DNA of 64,000 nucleotides, taken from assembly GCF_000702545.1 (NCBI RefSeq), contig NZ_JNIO01000002.1:310001-374000 (forward strand), in the 5' to 3' direction. The position numbers were made by a program, and so were the translations under genes. The notes under the pieces are model-generated. The model was not told the DNA's origin. It ran no database searches and was given only the letters and a program-made list of their open reading frames with translations. The stretch comes from Selenomonas sp. AB3002 (lineage in GTDB: Bacteria > Bacillota > Negativicutes > Selenomonadales > Selenomonadaceae). This document shows positions 16,982 to 25,147 of the stretch, piece by piece (position 1 is the stretch's first letter; each line of letters opens with the position of its first letter).

Positions 16982-19663
16982 TCACTTTGAGTTACCCGTG
17001 CCGCCCTCTGTCTTGCGATTGAGATGGGGGCGGCCTTTTGGCGCGCCCTCACGGCGCATTTCCTGCTCCTTGCGCTCGTGGTAGCCGGGGGGATCTGGCC
17101 AGACAGCAGAGTTCAGGCCCGTGATCTTCACCCGGTGGTAATCACCCTCCCGGCGCTCCTCACGGCTCTTGCCGCCATTGCGCTTCCTGCCCAGGGTTTC
17201 CCTGGTGGCACGCTCTGCACGTCCCGTGCGGTCGGTGCTGCGCTCCTGTGCCCGGGAAGCACGGCCCTTGGCGGGCTTGTCTCCGGCAGGACGGGAAATC
17301 TTCTCTCCCGAAGAGCCGCGGCGCTTTGGGCGGTGGCCCTTATGCTGGCTCTTGCTCTTGCCGTCATCGGGAATCTCCTCCAGCACGGAAGCCACCAGGT
17401 CGCCATCCTTGGGGCCGCGCTTCCTGCCGCCGCGATTCCTGTCGCGTTCCTTGCGGTCAGCCTTGGGCTTGCCACTGTTCTTGCGGCCGCCGCCCACGGC
17501 ATTTCTCAGAGCCTGGGCATCATCGGCGCCATTGTCCTTCAGCACGAAATCAAGGTTGCGCTCTTCCACATTGGCGCGCACCAATACAATCTGCACCTCA
17601 TCACCCAACCGATACTGCTGCTGGGTGCGCTCGCCCACCATGGCGTAGAGGTCCTCACGGTACTCGTAGAAGTCGTTGATCATGGTGGAGACGTGTACCA
17701 GTCCCTCCACGCCGTTATCCAGCTCCACGAAGATGCCGAAAGCGGTGACGCCGCTGATGACGCCGGTGAACTCCTCACCCACGAACTGAGCCATGTACTC
17801 GATTTTCTTCATGTCCGTGGTTTCCCGCTCAGCCTCGATAGCCACCCGCTCACGGGCAGAGGCATGGTCGGCAATTTCCGGCAGCATGGTCTTCAGCTTG
17901 GCTTCACGCTCGCGGGGCATGCCACCCTCAGCCATTTCCTCGCGCAGGAGGCGATGGACAATGAGGTCCGGGTAGCGGCGGATAGGCGAGGTGAAGTGGG
18001 TGTAGTAGCGGGCTGCCAGGCCGAAATGACCCAGGGACATCTCGCTGTAGCGGGCCTGCTGCATAGAGCGCAGGGCCACGGTAGAGATGATGCGCTCCTC
18101 GGGCTTGCCCTGCACCTTCTCCAGCACCTTTTCCACATCCATGGGCTTGATATGACCAGCCTCATCCTTGCGGACAAAGAGTCCGAAAGCTGCCAGCAGG
18201 TTGTTGAAGCGCTCGATCTTTTCCTCGCTGGGCTGCTCATGGACGCGGTAAATGAAGGGCTTATGCCTGAGATCCATGTGCTTGGCCACGGTCTCATTGG
18301 CGGAGAGCATGCACTCCTCGATAATGGACTCAGCCAGAGAGCCCTCGCGCTTGATAAGGGCCACCGGGTGCCCCTTCTCGTCCAGCTTCACCTTCACCTC
18401 GGGCAGCTCGAAATCAATTGAGCCACGGGCATGGCGGATTTTCTTGCGAAGGTTCCTGATTTCTGCCAGAGTCTCCAGCATCTCCCTGATGTCCTCATTG
18501 TCGGACACGAAGGGATCTGCCTTTTCCACCAGCACCTTGTTCACCATGTTGTAGGTGAGGCGGCGGTATACATGGATCACCGTGGGGATGATCTCGTAGC
18601 TGGTAATCTCGCCCTCTGGAGAAAGGTGCATCTCACAGGCCATGGAAAGGCGGTCAACCCCTGCATTCAGGCTGCAGATGCCATTGGAAAGCTCCTTGGG
18701 CAGCATGGGAATCACGCGGTCCACCAAGTAAACGCTGGTGCCGCGCTCACGGGCCTCGATATCCAGAGGCTGGTTCTCCCGCACATAGTGGCTGACGTCA
18801 GCGATGTAGACACCCAGGAAGTAGGAGCCGTCCTCCTTCTTGTAAGCGTAGACGCCATCGTCCAAATCCTTGGAATCCTCCCCGTCTACAGTGACAATGG
18901 GGAAGTTGCGGCGATCGCGGCGGCCGCGATACTCCTCGGGGGAAGGTTCCTGCTCCACCCCATCGGCGGCCTTCTGAACCTCCTTTGGGAAGGTCTCGGA
19001 CAAATCGTACTGGCGCATGACAGAGAGCACATCCACGCCGGGATCCCCCACCTTGCCCAGGATCTCGATGACATTGCCCTCAGCGCTGCGACGGCCATCG
19101 GGCCACTTGGTGATTTCCACCACTACCTTGCTGCCGGTCTTGGCCCCATGAATCTGCTTCTTGGGGATGAAGATATCCTGGGTGAGCTTGGTATTGTCCG
19201 GCGTCACAAAGCCAAAGGTCTTGCTGCTCTCAAAGGTGCCCACGATCTTCTCATTGGCCCGCTCCAGAATGCGCAGGATCTCCCCTTCACGGGAGCGCCC
19301 CTCCTGCTCAGAGGGCGTGACCCGGGCCACTACCCGGTCACCATGCATGGCAGAGCCAATGGCAGGCCCCGGCACAAAGACATCCGTCTCTTCCTCAGTC
19401 TCCCTCACATCGGGAATAATGAAGCCAAAGCCCTTGGCAGTCATGGAAATCCGCCCCACCACCAGGTGCATCCGGGCAGGGGTGCCATAGCGGTCGCTGC
19501 GGTTCCTGATGATGGCCCCTTCCTGCTCCAGCTCTTCCAAGGCCTCAGAGAAAGCCACCTGCTCCTCTTCGCTAAGCTCCAGATTCTCCGCCAGCTCCTC
19601 TGCCAAAAGCGGCTTATAAGCATCCTCACGCATATAAGCCAAAATACGTTCTTTCAATTCCAT
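16982..19663 (-). CDS. rnr: Ribonuclease R
   Basis: This 3'-5' hydrolytic exoribonuclease degrades structured RNA and aids tmRNA-mediated mRNA decay. Order: N-terminal winged helix (1-70), cold-shock domains (about 70-225), RNB catalytic domain with DxxDxxDLDD-type residues (TVDGEDSKDLDDGVYAYK), HFTSPIRRYPDLIVHR, and a C-terminal S1 domain (about 625-710). About 170 further residues form a Lys/Arg/Gly-rich low-complexity tail, longer than in many homologues. 893 residues. TTGGAG precedes the ATG. smpB is downstream. Confidence 0.96.
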   Translation of the reverse strand: MELKERILAYMREDAYKPLLAEELAENLELSEEEQVAFSEALEELEQEGAIIRNRSDRYGTPARMHLVVGRISMTAKGFGFIIPDVRETEEETDVFVPGPAIGSAMHGDRVVARVTPSEQEGRSREGEILRILERANEKIVGTFESSKTFGFVTPDNTKLTQDIFIPKKQIHGAKTGSKVVVEITKWPDGRRSAEGNVIEILGKVGDPGVDVLSVMRQYDLSETFPKEVQKAADGVEQEPSPEEYRGRRDRRNFPIVTVDGEDSKDLDDGVYAYKKEDGSYFLGVYIADVSHYVRENQPLDIEARERGTSVYLVDRVIPMLPKELSNGICSLNAGVDRLSMACEMHLSPEGEITSYEIIPTVIHVYRRLTYNMVNKVLVEKADPFVSDNEDIREMLETLAEIRNLRKKIRHARGSIDFELPEVKVKLDEKGHPVALIKREGSLAESIIEECMLSANETVAKHMDLRHKPFIYRVHEQPSEEKIERFNNLLAAFGLFVRKDEAGHIKPMDVEKVLEKVQGKPEERIISTVALRSMQQARYSEMSLGHFGLAARYYTHFTSPIRRYPDLIVHRLLREEMAEGGMPREREAKLKTMLPEIADHASARERVAIEAERETTDMKKIEYMAQFVGEEFTGVISGVTAFGIFVELDNGVEGLVHVSTMINDFYEYREDLYAMVGERTQQQYRLGDEVQIVLVRANVEERNLDFVLKDNGADDAQALRNAVGGGRKNSGKPKADRKERDRNRGGRKRGPKDGDLVASVLEEIPDDGKSKSQHKGHRPKRRGSSGEKISRPAGDKPAKGRASRAQERSTDRTGRAERATRETLGRKRNGGKSREERREGDYHRVKITGLNSAVWPDPPGYHERKEQEMRREGAPKGRPHLNRKTEGGTGNSK

Positions 19664-19706
19664 ACGTTCTTACTCCAAAATAAAATTCCGTACAATCCGT
19701 ACCACA

Positions 19707-19739
19707 CAAACACTCGTACTATCAAACACTCGTACTATC
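19707..19739. repeat. Two tandem copies of a 16-bp unit upstream of rnr
   Basis: AAACACTCGTACTATC occurs twice head to tail in the space between rnr and repeat copy B. Role unknown. Confidence 0.6.
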
Positions 19740-19743
19740 CGAA

Positions 19744-19856
19744 CCCCCAGGGCCCAAGGATGGGCCCCGTGGACGCGGAAATCACACGATGTGATTTCAG
19801 TCCACGTTTTCTTTTGGTTCGTTTTCTTTGCGCCAAAGAAAATGAACAGCCGAAAC
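19744..19856. repeat. Composite palindromic repeat, copy B
   Basis: A GGGCCCAAGGATGGGCCC hairpin comes first, then GTGGACG..CGTCCAC-like arms around ATCACACGATGTGAT, then the conserved core (CGTTTTCTTTTGGTTCG followed by TTTCTTTGCGCCAAAGAAA). The repeat ends exactly against the stop codon of the esterase gene. Confidence 0.8.
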
Positions 19857-20600
19857 TTATCCTTCCTCGTCCAAAAAAGCTGCCGTCCTTGCAAAGACCA
19901 GCTCCCGCTCCGGCTCCAAGGGCAAAAGGTGCCCCGCCTTCTCCAACCAAAAAATCTCTTTCTCCGAACTCTTCACATGCTCATAGATATAATCGGCACT
20001 CCTGGGATCTGCCGTGTGATCCCCATAACTGTGCACAATAAGAATAGGCACCTCGATATTCTCCAGGCAGGCATTAGCCTTCTTCATGACCTCCAGCAGC
20101 TCATGGACGCACATCAGAGGCATCTTCCTATAAGTGCGGTTCACTGCCTCCGGCACATTCTTCAGATTCCGCCGGGCCTTGGGCACGTACTGTCCCACAC
20201 ACTCTTCCCGGGGAGGCAGTTTCTCCACCCCCCAGCCAGGATGGATGATGGCAGGGGCCGCCAGGGTCACCAGCCGCTCCAGGGGCTTTTCCGCCGCTAG
20301 CCGCAAGGCCAAGAGCCCCCCCATGGAGTGCCCCACCACGGAAATGTCCTCGCACAGCCCCGAAAGCAAAGCGTAGCCATCCCGCACAGAGTCCATCCAG
20401 TCCTCCCCGGTCATATGGCTCATATCCTCTACTTTAGTAGCATGTCCCGCCAGGCGCACTCCCAGCACCGTATATCCACGTTTTTGAAGGTACTTGCCCA
20501 TGAGCAAAAGCTCCGCCGGCAATCCCGTGAAGCCGTGAATCAAAAGCACCCCGCGCTTTCCACCGGGCAAGAAAAAGGGTTCCGCCCCAGGCACGATCAT
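19857..20600 (-). CDS. Alpha/beta hydrolase, carboxylesterase Est30-like
   Basis: This cytosolic serine esterase has 247 residues. LLIHGFTGLPAE forms the oxyanion loop, the nucleophile is in GHSMGGL, and the later Asp (HSYGDHTADP) and His (KAGHLLPLEPERE) complete the triad. Homologues hydrolyse short-chain esters; the natural substrate is not known. The ATG at 20600 is preferred to a GTG three codons upstream because GGGAGG is nine bases before it. In many Firmicutes this gene lies between secG and rnr, as here. Confidence 0.9.
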   Translation of the reverse strand: MIVPGAEPFFLPGGKRGVLLIHGFTGLPAELLLMGKYLQKRGYTVLGVRLAGHATKVEDMSHMTGEDWMDSVRDGYALLSGLCEDISVVGHSMGGLLALRLAAEKPLERLVTLAAPAIIHPGWGVEKLPPREECVGQYVPKARRNLKNVPEAVNRTYRKMPLMCVHELLEVMKKANACLENIEVPILIVHSYGDHTADPRSADYIYEHVKSSEKEIFWLEKAGHLLPLEPERELVFARTAAFLDEEG

Positions 20601-20657
20601 CCCTGTCACCCTCCCACAACGTAAATAACATTTTTATTAGGTAATCTAAATCTAAAA

Positions 20658-20684
20658 GCGCCCCCGGTGATCCGGGAACGCTCA
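20658..20684 (-). terminator. Hairpin after secG
   Basis: GCGTTCCCGG-ATCA-CCGGGGGCGC followed by TTTT on the minus strand, between secG and the esterase gene. Confidence 0.7.
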
Positions 20685-20696
20685 AAGAAGCTTCAA

Positions 20697-20924
20697 TTAG
20701 TTGGTCATGCGGGCAATCACGATAGTGATTACGGCAAACAAGATGGCAAAGACCACCGTCACCCGCGCCAGCAGCGCATCCATGCCCCGCGCCTTGCTGG
20801 AGAAAACCGTATCGGCACCGCCGCCCATGCCGCCCATGCCAGCAGACTTAGCCTCCTGGCCCAGGATAGCAGCGATGAGCACGATAGCCACGATAGCATC
20901 CAGCACCATCATCAAAGTAAGCAA
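20697..20924 (-). CDS. secG: Protein-export membrane protein SecG
   Basis: SecG assists protein movement through SecYE. The 75 residues show two membrane helices (LTLMMVLDAIVAIVLIAAIL and the C-terminal TVVFAILFAVITIVIA) with a Gly-rich cytosolic loop (GMGGMGGGADTVFSSKARGMDALLARVT), as is typical. It starts with TTG, eight bases after GGGAGG; an ATG four codons later is less well placed. The esterase and rnr genes follow on the same strand. Confidence 0.93.
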   Translation of the reverse strand: MLTLMMVLDAIVAIVLIAAILGQEAKSAGMGGMGGGADTVFSSKARGMDALLARVTVVFAILFAVITIVIARMTN

Positions 20925-21062
20925 GTTTCAAGCCTCCCTTGCGTAACGTCTCTAATACATCTTCCCTATCATAACACAAAGAATACGCACCTGCAAGGAA
21001 GTTCAAGGAGAAAGCAACGCCATATCCGTCACCCTGCGCCAATCCAGCTACTATAATGAAGC

Positions 21063-21338
21063 TCACTTATTGAAGTAATCATACCACTGGGCAATTATGC
21101 TGTCCCTGTTCAGGGCAATCATCTTCAATATTCGGTTCAGTTCTTTTGTAGGAATATCGCTATTATTATTCGCCACAACCGGATTGCTCTCCGGCGGCAG
21201 CCATATTTTAGTGGCATTGCCCGTAGGCTTACCCTGGCAGACATGGACATGAATCGGCTCCCCTGCCTCATTTGACCAGAAGAATACTCTATACCCATAT
21301 ATTTCAAACAACGTCGGCAATGATTTCACCATCCTCAC
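21063..21338 (-). CDS. DUF4160 domain protein
   Basis: This small protein matches DUF4160: PTLFEIYGYRVFFWSNEAGEPIHVHV near the start, then ATKIWLPP and a helical C-terminus. Members are commonly encoded next to DUF2442-like partners and have been suggested to be toxin-antitoxin-like, but no activity is established. The start is unclear: GTG at 21338, ATG at 21332 or TTG at 21320 are possible; family starts usually lie right before PT(L/I)F. It overlaps the upstream gene. Confidence 0.75.
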   Translation of the reverse strand: MRMVKSLPTLFEIYGYRVFFWSNEAGEPIHVHVCQGKPTGNATKIWLPPESNPVVANNNSDIPTKELNRILKMIALNRDSIIAQWYDYFNK

Positions 21339-21588
21339 GGGCGATTTCCCAGATAAGAGAACTATTGTTCTTCACAAACTGGCGCAAGGTATACTCCTCG
21401 TCCTCAGTGAAGCCCATGCACTTTTTTAGGTAACAGGCTGGTAATACATACTCTGCCCTGTCAAATCCACGTTCTGTGGGCCGTTCCAAATATACGCATA
21501 TACTCTCCCCTTTAGTTGGAGAGGTATGTATATCCGTAAAAGTAACATTTATGTTTTGCGGTACAAGTTTCATGTAACCATGTTGCAT
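21304..21588 (-). CDS. Small protein upstream of and overlapping DUF4160 gene
   Basis: The 94-residue product has a beta-rich start (MKLVPQNINVTFTDIHTS) and a helical end. It is not a clear DUF2442 match, though it holds the same position beside a DUF4160 gene. It overlaps the next gene by about 35 bases, which suggests coupled translation and joint function. AGGAGG precedes the ATG. No signal peptide or membrane segment is seen. The role is unknown; a toxin-antitoxin-like pair is one possibility. Confidence 0.65.
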   Translation of the reverse strand: MQHGYMKLVPQNINVTFTDIHTSPTKGESICVYLERPTERGFDRAEYVLPACYLKKCMGFTEDEEYTLRQFVKNNSSLIWEIAREDGEIIADVV

Positions 21589-21615
21589 AGCAGTAAATCC
21601 TCCTTTTAAAATGTA

Positions 21616-21720
21616 TCAAATTCTTGTGTAGAAATTCTCATTTATCAGCACTCCCAGCTTGTCCATAATATTTTCAACCAAGATCATGCCTGATTTATCT
21701 TCTATCAAGAATTGGAAATA
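21616..21720 (-). pseudogene. Remnant of a TOPRIM-like gene, N-terminal 34 codons
   Basis: The fragment reads MYFQFLIEDKSGMILVENIM and then ends at a stop after 34 codons. Its FLIEDKSG start resembles the TOPRIM-like effector at 42235-42921 (YFLLEDQKS). The upstream side is cut by the IS fragment at 21725. It may be the partner of the broken ATPase gene at 32188-32643. Confidence 0.4.
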
Positions 21721-21724
21721 CATT

Positions 21725-22044
21725 TCTACAACAAGCGCACATCTGCTGAACGGGCCAACAAACGCATAAAGATTGACGGGCTGCTGGAAGAAGGACGCCA
21801 TCACTCTTCCATGATGTGGTATATTCGGTTATTCGCCATAATATCCGTCATACACGTAAACGCCTGGCGCAAGCGTGCTTGAACCCTGAAAAAATTACTT
21901 TTTCAAGGGCTGGTGTTTTCTGCGCCAATTTTCCCATACGCTTTCAAGCTATGGTATTCCAGCTTTGTGTAAAAGCATTTCCCATCACCTCAATACCAAA
22001 GACCACCCATTCTCATTTAGATTGCCGAGCTTTCTAATTCACAT
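21725..22044 (+). mobile_element. 3'-end fragment of the IS element also found at 30432-32198
   Basis: These 320 bases match 31879-32198 closely without gaps, with scattered substitutions. They include the last transposase codons (RTSAERANKRIK onwards) and the right terminal repeat TTTCTAATTCACAT. The left part is missing. It marks the left border of the defence island. Confidence 0.85.
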
Positions 22045-22135
22045 ATATCCTAGAGCTTGCCAAAATTCTCTTAGTAGATACAATAGGCAAGTCCTTTTTA
22101 GTCAGATAATTATTGCACTGATTTTTCAAACGCTC

Positions 22136-23362
22136 CTAATAGGAAATCATAAGCTCTGCTTGGTTTAGAAAAGAAATAGAAGGTTTCACCTTAGAATGAT
22201 TAACATGATTAGAGAACACTTCATCCCCAAGTAGTCTATACAGATTCGTTATTTTATCTTGTTTATCCTGCTCGTTATAATAGTATATGTTAACTCTGTC
22301 TGCGTTCATTATGATGTCAGTTAAGATATACTTATCACTTATAGCTAATGAATGTCCAATTATATACACATTCACTCCATTAATAACATCTCCATTAAAC
22401 AGAACTGTTCTATCAGGAGAATTTGCATTTTCATACAACCACGTGCTATATACATATCCATAATTATATAAGATTCGTTGAACATTCTTAAAGAATAAAT
22501 TTACACTATCATTACAAAAATCATTTATTTTATCCAAAGATGGATTTTCCACACCGAGGATGATTTTTTCATCATCGAGATTACCGTTTATATAATTGAC
22601 ATTAGCAGCACTCGCATAATATCTTTGTACTGTATCCGTATAATTAAAACTTAAAATGCTATCAATACTTACACTGTCACATCCATCTGTATTTATTTTG
22701 AAAATTGTTTTGGGATTTTCACAAAAGGTCTTTCTAACAAATAAAAAATAAAGTTTCAATGACTCCGAAAACTGTTCCAACTCACAAAACAGATTTTCAA
22801 AAATCTTTCGCTTCAATAATTCCTCCGGAGTATTAGAATGGGACATTTTTTTAACAATGCTGCGAACATCAAATTGGATTGTAGTATAGTTATCAAGATG
22901 CTCGTAGTAAGGAAGACTCATGGATAAGTATGAAACTTGAGTACCAGTATATTTCTGAGATTCAATATAACGTATAAATCTCAATATTTCAGTCTCAATA
23001 TCAATCCAATTAAACTCTTTTGTAAAAGACTGCTTATATGCATAGACATACAGACAATATCGCACCCACGTGTTATCATTGAAATTCGATAGTTTACCGT
23101 CTTTTCCAAATGCCTGCTCAATATCTGCTTTGTTCGCTTCAAAGATTTCAACAACCTTTTGGTTAGATTTTACCTTTCGTGCCAAATCGTACAGGATACG
23201 TGCGTCATTTTCCCACGGATTATATTCTCCTTGCCAGACACGATTTTTTCTCCAGTCATGCCATTCTATAATACATAGTGTTAAAAACTCCAAAAAATCA
23301 CTATATCTCGTCGGCAATCCGTGAGCTAAATCAAAACCATTTCCTACTACGAGTAAGTTCAA
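22136..23362 (-). CDS. AbiH-like abortive infection protein
   Basis: AbiH proteins are phage-exclusion factors of unknown biochemistry. The N-terminus is diagnostic: LLVVGNGFDLAHGLPTRYSDFL. Other family features are the mid-protein SFNYTDT block and the later IIGHSL. It has 408 residues and no signal peptide. It starts with TTG after GGGGAGGAAT. It is the last gene of a minus-strand defence cluster, 79 bases after the PD-(D/E)XK gene, so it may share the upstream promoter. Base composition is much more AT-rich than in the flanking core genes. Confidence 0.85.
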   Translation of the reverse strand: MNLLVVGNGFDLAHGLPTRYSDFLEFLTLCIIEWHDWRKNRVWQGEYNPWENDARILYDLARKVKSNQKVVEIFEANKADIEQAFGKDGKLSNFNDNTWVRYCLYVYAYKQSFTKEFNWIDIETEILRFIRYIESQKYTGTQVSYLSMSLPYYEHLDNYTTIQFDVRSIVKKMSHSNTPEELLKRKIFENLFCELEQFSESLKLYFLFVRKTFCENPKTIFKINTDGCDSVSIDSILSFNYTDTVQRYYASAANVNYINGNLDDEKIILGVENPSLDKINDFCNDSVNLFFKNVQRILYNYGYVYSTWLYENANSPDRTVLFNGDVINGVNVYIIGHSLAISDKYILTDIIMNADRVNIYYYNEQDKQDKITNLYRLLGDEVFSNHVNHSKVKPSISFLNQAELMISY

Positions 23363-23441
23363 AATCTATTCCTCCCCATAAATTTCAGTACACATCACTC
23401 CTGGAATCGCTTGCGAGATATTGCGTCATAACAGACAAGGC

Positions 23442-23888
23442 TTATATATGTTCCTCCATCGGCGTATTGTGTATTATCAGACACGGATACTTTCTACGGT
23501 ACTGGTTCACTTCGTTTGTACGCATTCTTATCGTTCTTGAATGGTAGATAATTCTCCACTGAACAGAATATCCCTTCAATATAGGCTTCAAGTGCCTGTC
23601 CGTTACCTCCAGCTGTTCAAAAGCATCCTTTATGTGACTCCCTTTTAATTCAATCAAGTAGGCAGTCTTTTTTGTTTCATTAAGCAGAAGAAAATCAGTA
23701 CGCTTCGTGTCTCTGCAAACCTTAGGAATGACTTCACCGTCTATCTTGATATGATTAATGTAGTCCCTGTCGTTGTTAATAGCTCTGTGTTCACAGTGAT
23801 TTTCCTTAGAAACGTATATGGGATTAGTATGCTTATCTTCAGCGAAGCTGACCAATTCCTCGTACTTCTTAGGCCATATCTCACTCAT
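23442..23888 (-). CDS. PD-(D/E)XK nuclease-like small protein, partner of the ATPase
   Basis: The 148-residue product contains D-x(11)-LIELKG (RTDFLLLNETKKTAYLIELK), the usual shape of a PD-(D/E)XK nuclease core, followed by a helix (DAFEQLEVTDRHL). I did not recognise the exact family. The ATG at 23888 overlaps the ATPase stop codon (ATGAGTGA), so the two proteins are made together and probably act together as ATPase and effector. A longer frame starts at 23954 but lies within the ATPase gene. Confidence 0.6.
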   Translation of the reverse strand: MSEIWPKKYEELVSFAEDKHTNPIYVSKENHCEHRAINNDRDYINHIKIDGEVIPKVCRDTKRTDFLLLNETKKTAYLIELKGSHIKDAFEQLEVTDRHLKPILKGYSVQWRIIYHSRTIRMRTNEVNQYRRKYPCLIIHNTPMEEHI

Positions 23889-25146
23889 CGTTTCCACACT
23901 CCAAGGCGAATATTTCATCAGCAAGACGGTTGATTCGGTCAGAGGCACCATCAATCATCTCATTGCGAATCAAGCCCGTTTCTTCATCCATGGCATCTGT
24001 TATATTTCCATTATCGACGAAATAAGCAGCAAATTCTTTGCGGTTGAGCAACTGTAAACCGATAAGTCCGTTATCCTCTAAGAGATCCGTAACGTTCGCG
24101 CCCTTATCTGCCAAGCGCTTAATATCCAACAAGTTATTCATCGCTCCAAGGATATATGGGCTATGTGTCGTAACTAAGCATTCATTCTCCCCACGCAATG
24201 CCAAAGCGATATACTCAGCAATTTCCTTTTGCGAATCTGGATATAAATGCGCTTCTGGTTCTTCAATTATGAACATGGTTGGTTGCTTCTCTCTCAAATA
24301 ATAATATATCAAATTGAGAATCCACAACACTTCTTGCTGCCCCGAAGAAGCAAAATCAAGCGGTATCGGCCTATCGGAAGCGGATTTGAACAGCTCTATT
24401 CCTTCCTCACCGTTAATATTGACATAACGTCCTTTCAGGATACGCCCCATGTATTCCCTTACAAATCGCATAAACCCAAAGTGTTTGCTATCTATTTTTG
24501 CAACCTCATTGTATAGCTGTTGCTCTAATAGCTGTGGCTTAATTTGTAGCACTCGTTCCGTATAATCCCTCATGCAATAATCAAGCGTATCTTTTTGTTT
24601 GTCATCCATGACTGCCAAGATATAGTTCAATTGATGCGTTAACAACGATGTAAAGCTACGGCCAGCAGGAAGATAAACTATCTTGCTATTATCAGCAAAC
24701 AGTTCTTGTAATTCCCGCCGAATATCATCTTTATTCGTATTTCTGTAATCAAAGTCACGATATTTTTCCAACACACTAATAATCGAAGGGCTAAATGTTA
24801 TCAACGAGCTTGTATCCTCAACCAATCGAACCTCGATTTTAATATTTGGTGCATATTCATAAGATAAGTACGTTCCTCGTTTTATGGACATATAGTTACC
24901 CAAGATACGATTCAACTTCCTTAATAAATACCACCTTGCGTTAATTTCTGGAACAGGGTCTGCCCATCCTATCAAAAATGATTTATAAAGCTCGTCTTTT
25001 ACAGTGCGAAAGAAAAAAATCGCCTTGGCTATCGTGCTTTTTCCTGCTGCTTGAGGACCATCTAATACCATCATTCTATTCAGCAGGATGTCACAATCTT
25101 CAATTGGGCCTAAGTTATGTATACGTAGTCTTGGACTAAAGGACAT
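23881..25146 (-). CDS. OLD/RecF-like AAA ATPase of the defence cluster
   Basis: This 421-residue ATPase of the SMC/RecF/OLD group has Walker A GPQAAGKST, an ABC-like signature region (LDFASSGQQEVLWIL), Walker B FIIEEPEAHLYP and the VTTHSPYIL switch. There is no TOPRIM domain; the downstream 148-residue gene may provide nuclease activity. The ATG at 25146 is favoured because AGGAG is nine bases away; an ATG at 25155 overlaps the hsdS stop codon but sits against the site. Either way translation is coupled to hsdS. Confidence 0.85.
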   Translation of the reverse strand: MSFSPRLRIHNLGPIEDCDILLNRMMVLDGPQAAGKSTIAKAIFFFRTVKDELYKSFLIGWADPVPEINARWYLLRKLNRILGNYMSIKRGTYLSYEYAPNIKIEVRLVEDTSSLITFSPSIISVLEKYRDFDYRNTNKDDIRRELQELFADNSKIVYLPAGRSFTSLLTHQLNYILAVMDDKQKDTLDYCMRDYTERVLQIKPQLLEQQLYNEVAKIDSKHFGFMRFVREYMGRILKGRYVNINGEEGIELFKSASDRPIPLDFASSGQQEVLWILNLIYYYLREKQPTMFIIEEPEAHLYPDSQKEIAEYIALALRGENECLVTTHSPYILGAMNNLLDIKRLADKGANVTDLLEDNGLIGLQLLNRKEFAAYFVDNGNITDAMDEETGLIRNEMIDGASDRINRLADEIFALECGNDE

Positions 25147-25147
25147 C

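Noticed and set aside
19670-19950. Short frames across the composite repeat encoding RKRTK-type peptides
   Set aside because: The same peptide appears wherever the repeat core occurs, in different contexts and without ribosome-binding sites; it reflects the repeat, not a gene.
17024-20041. Two long plus-strand frames opposite rnr (465 and 536 codons)
   Set aside because: They are antisense shadows of rnr codon bias, lack start signals, and the second runs on through a repeat and the esterase gene.
21616-21804. 62-codon minus-strand frame spanning the IS fragment junction as a complete gene
   Set aside because: Its first part is antisense to the IS transposase end; only the last 34 codons look like genuine coding sequence, so it is listed as a gene remnant.
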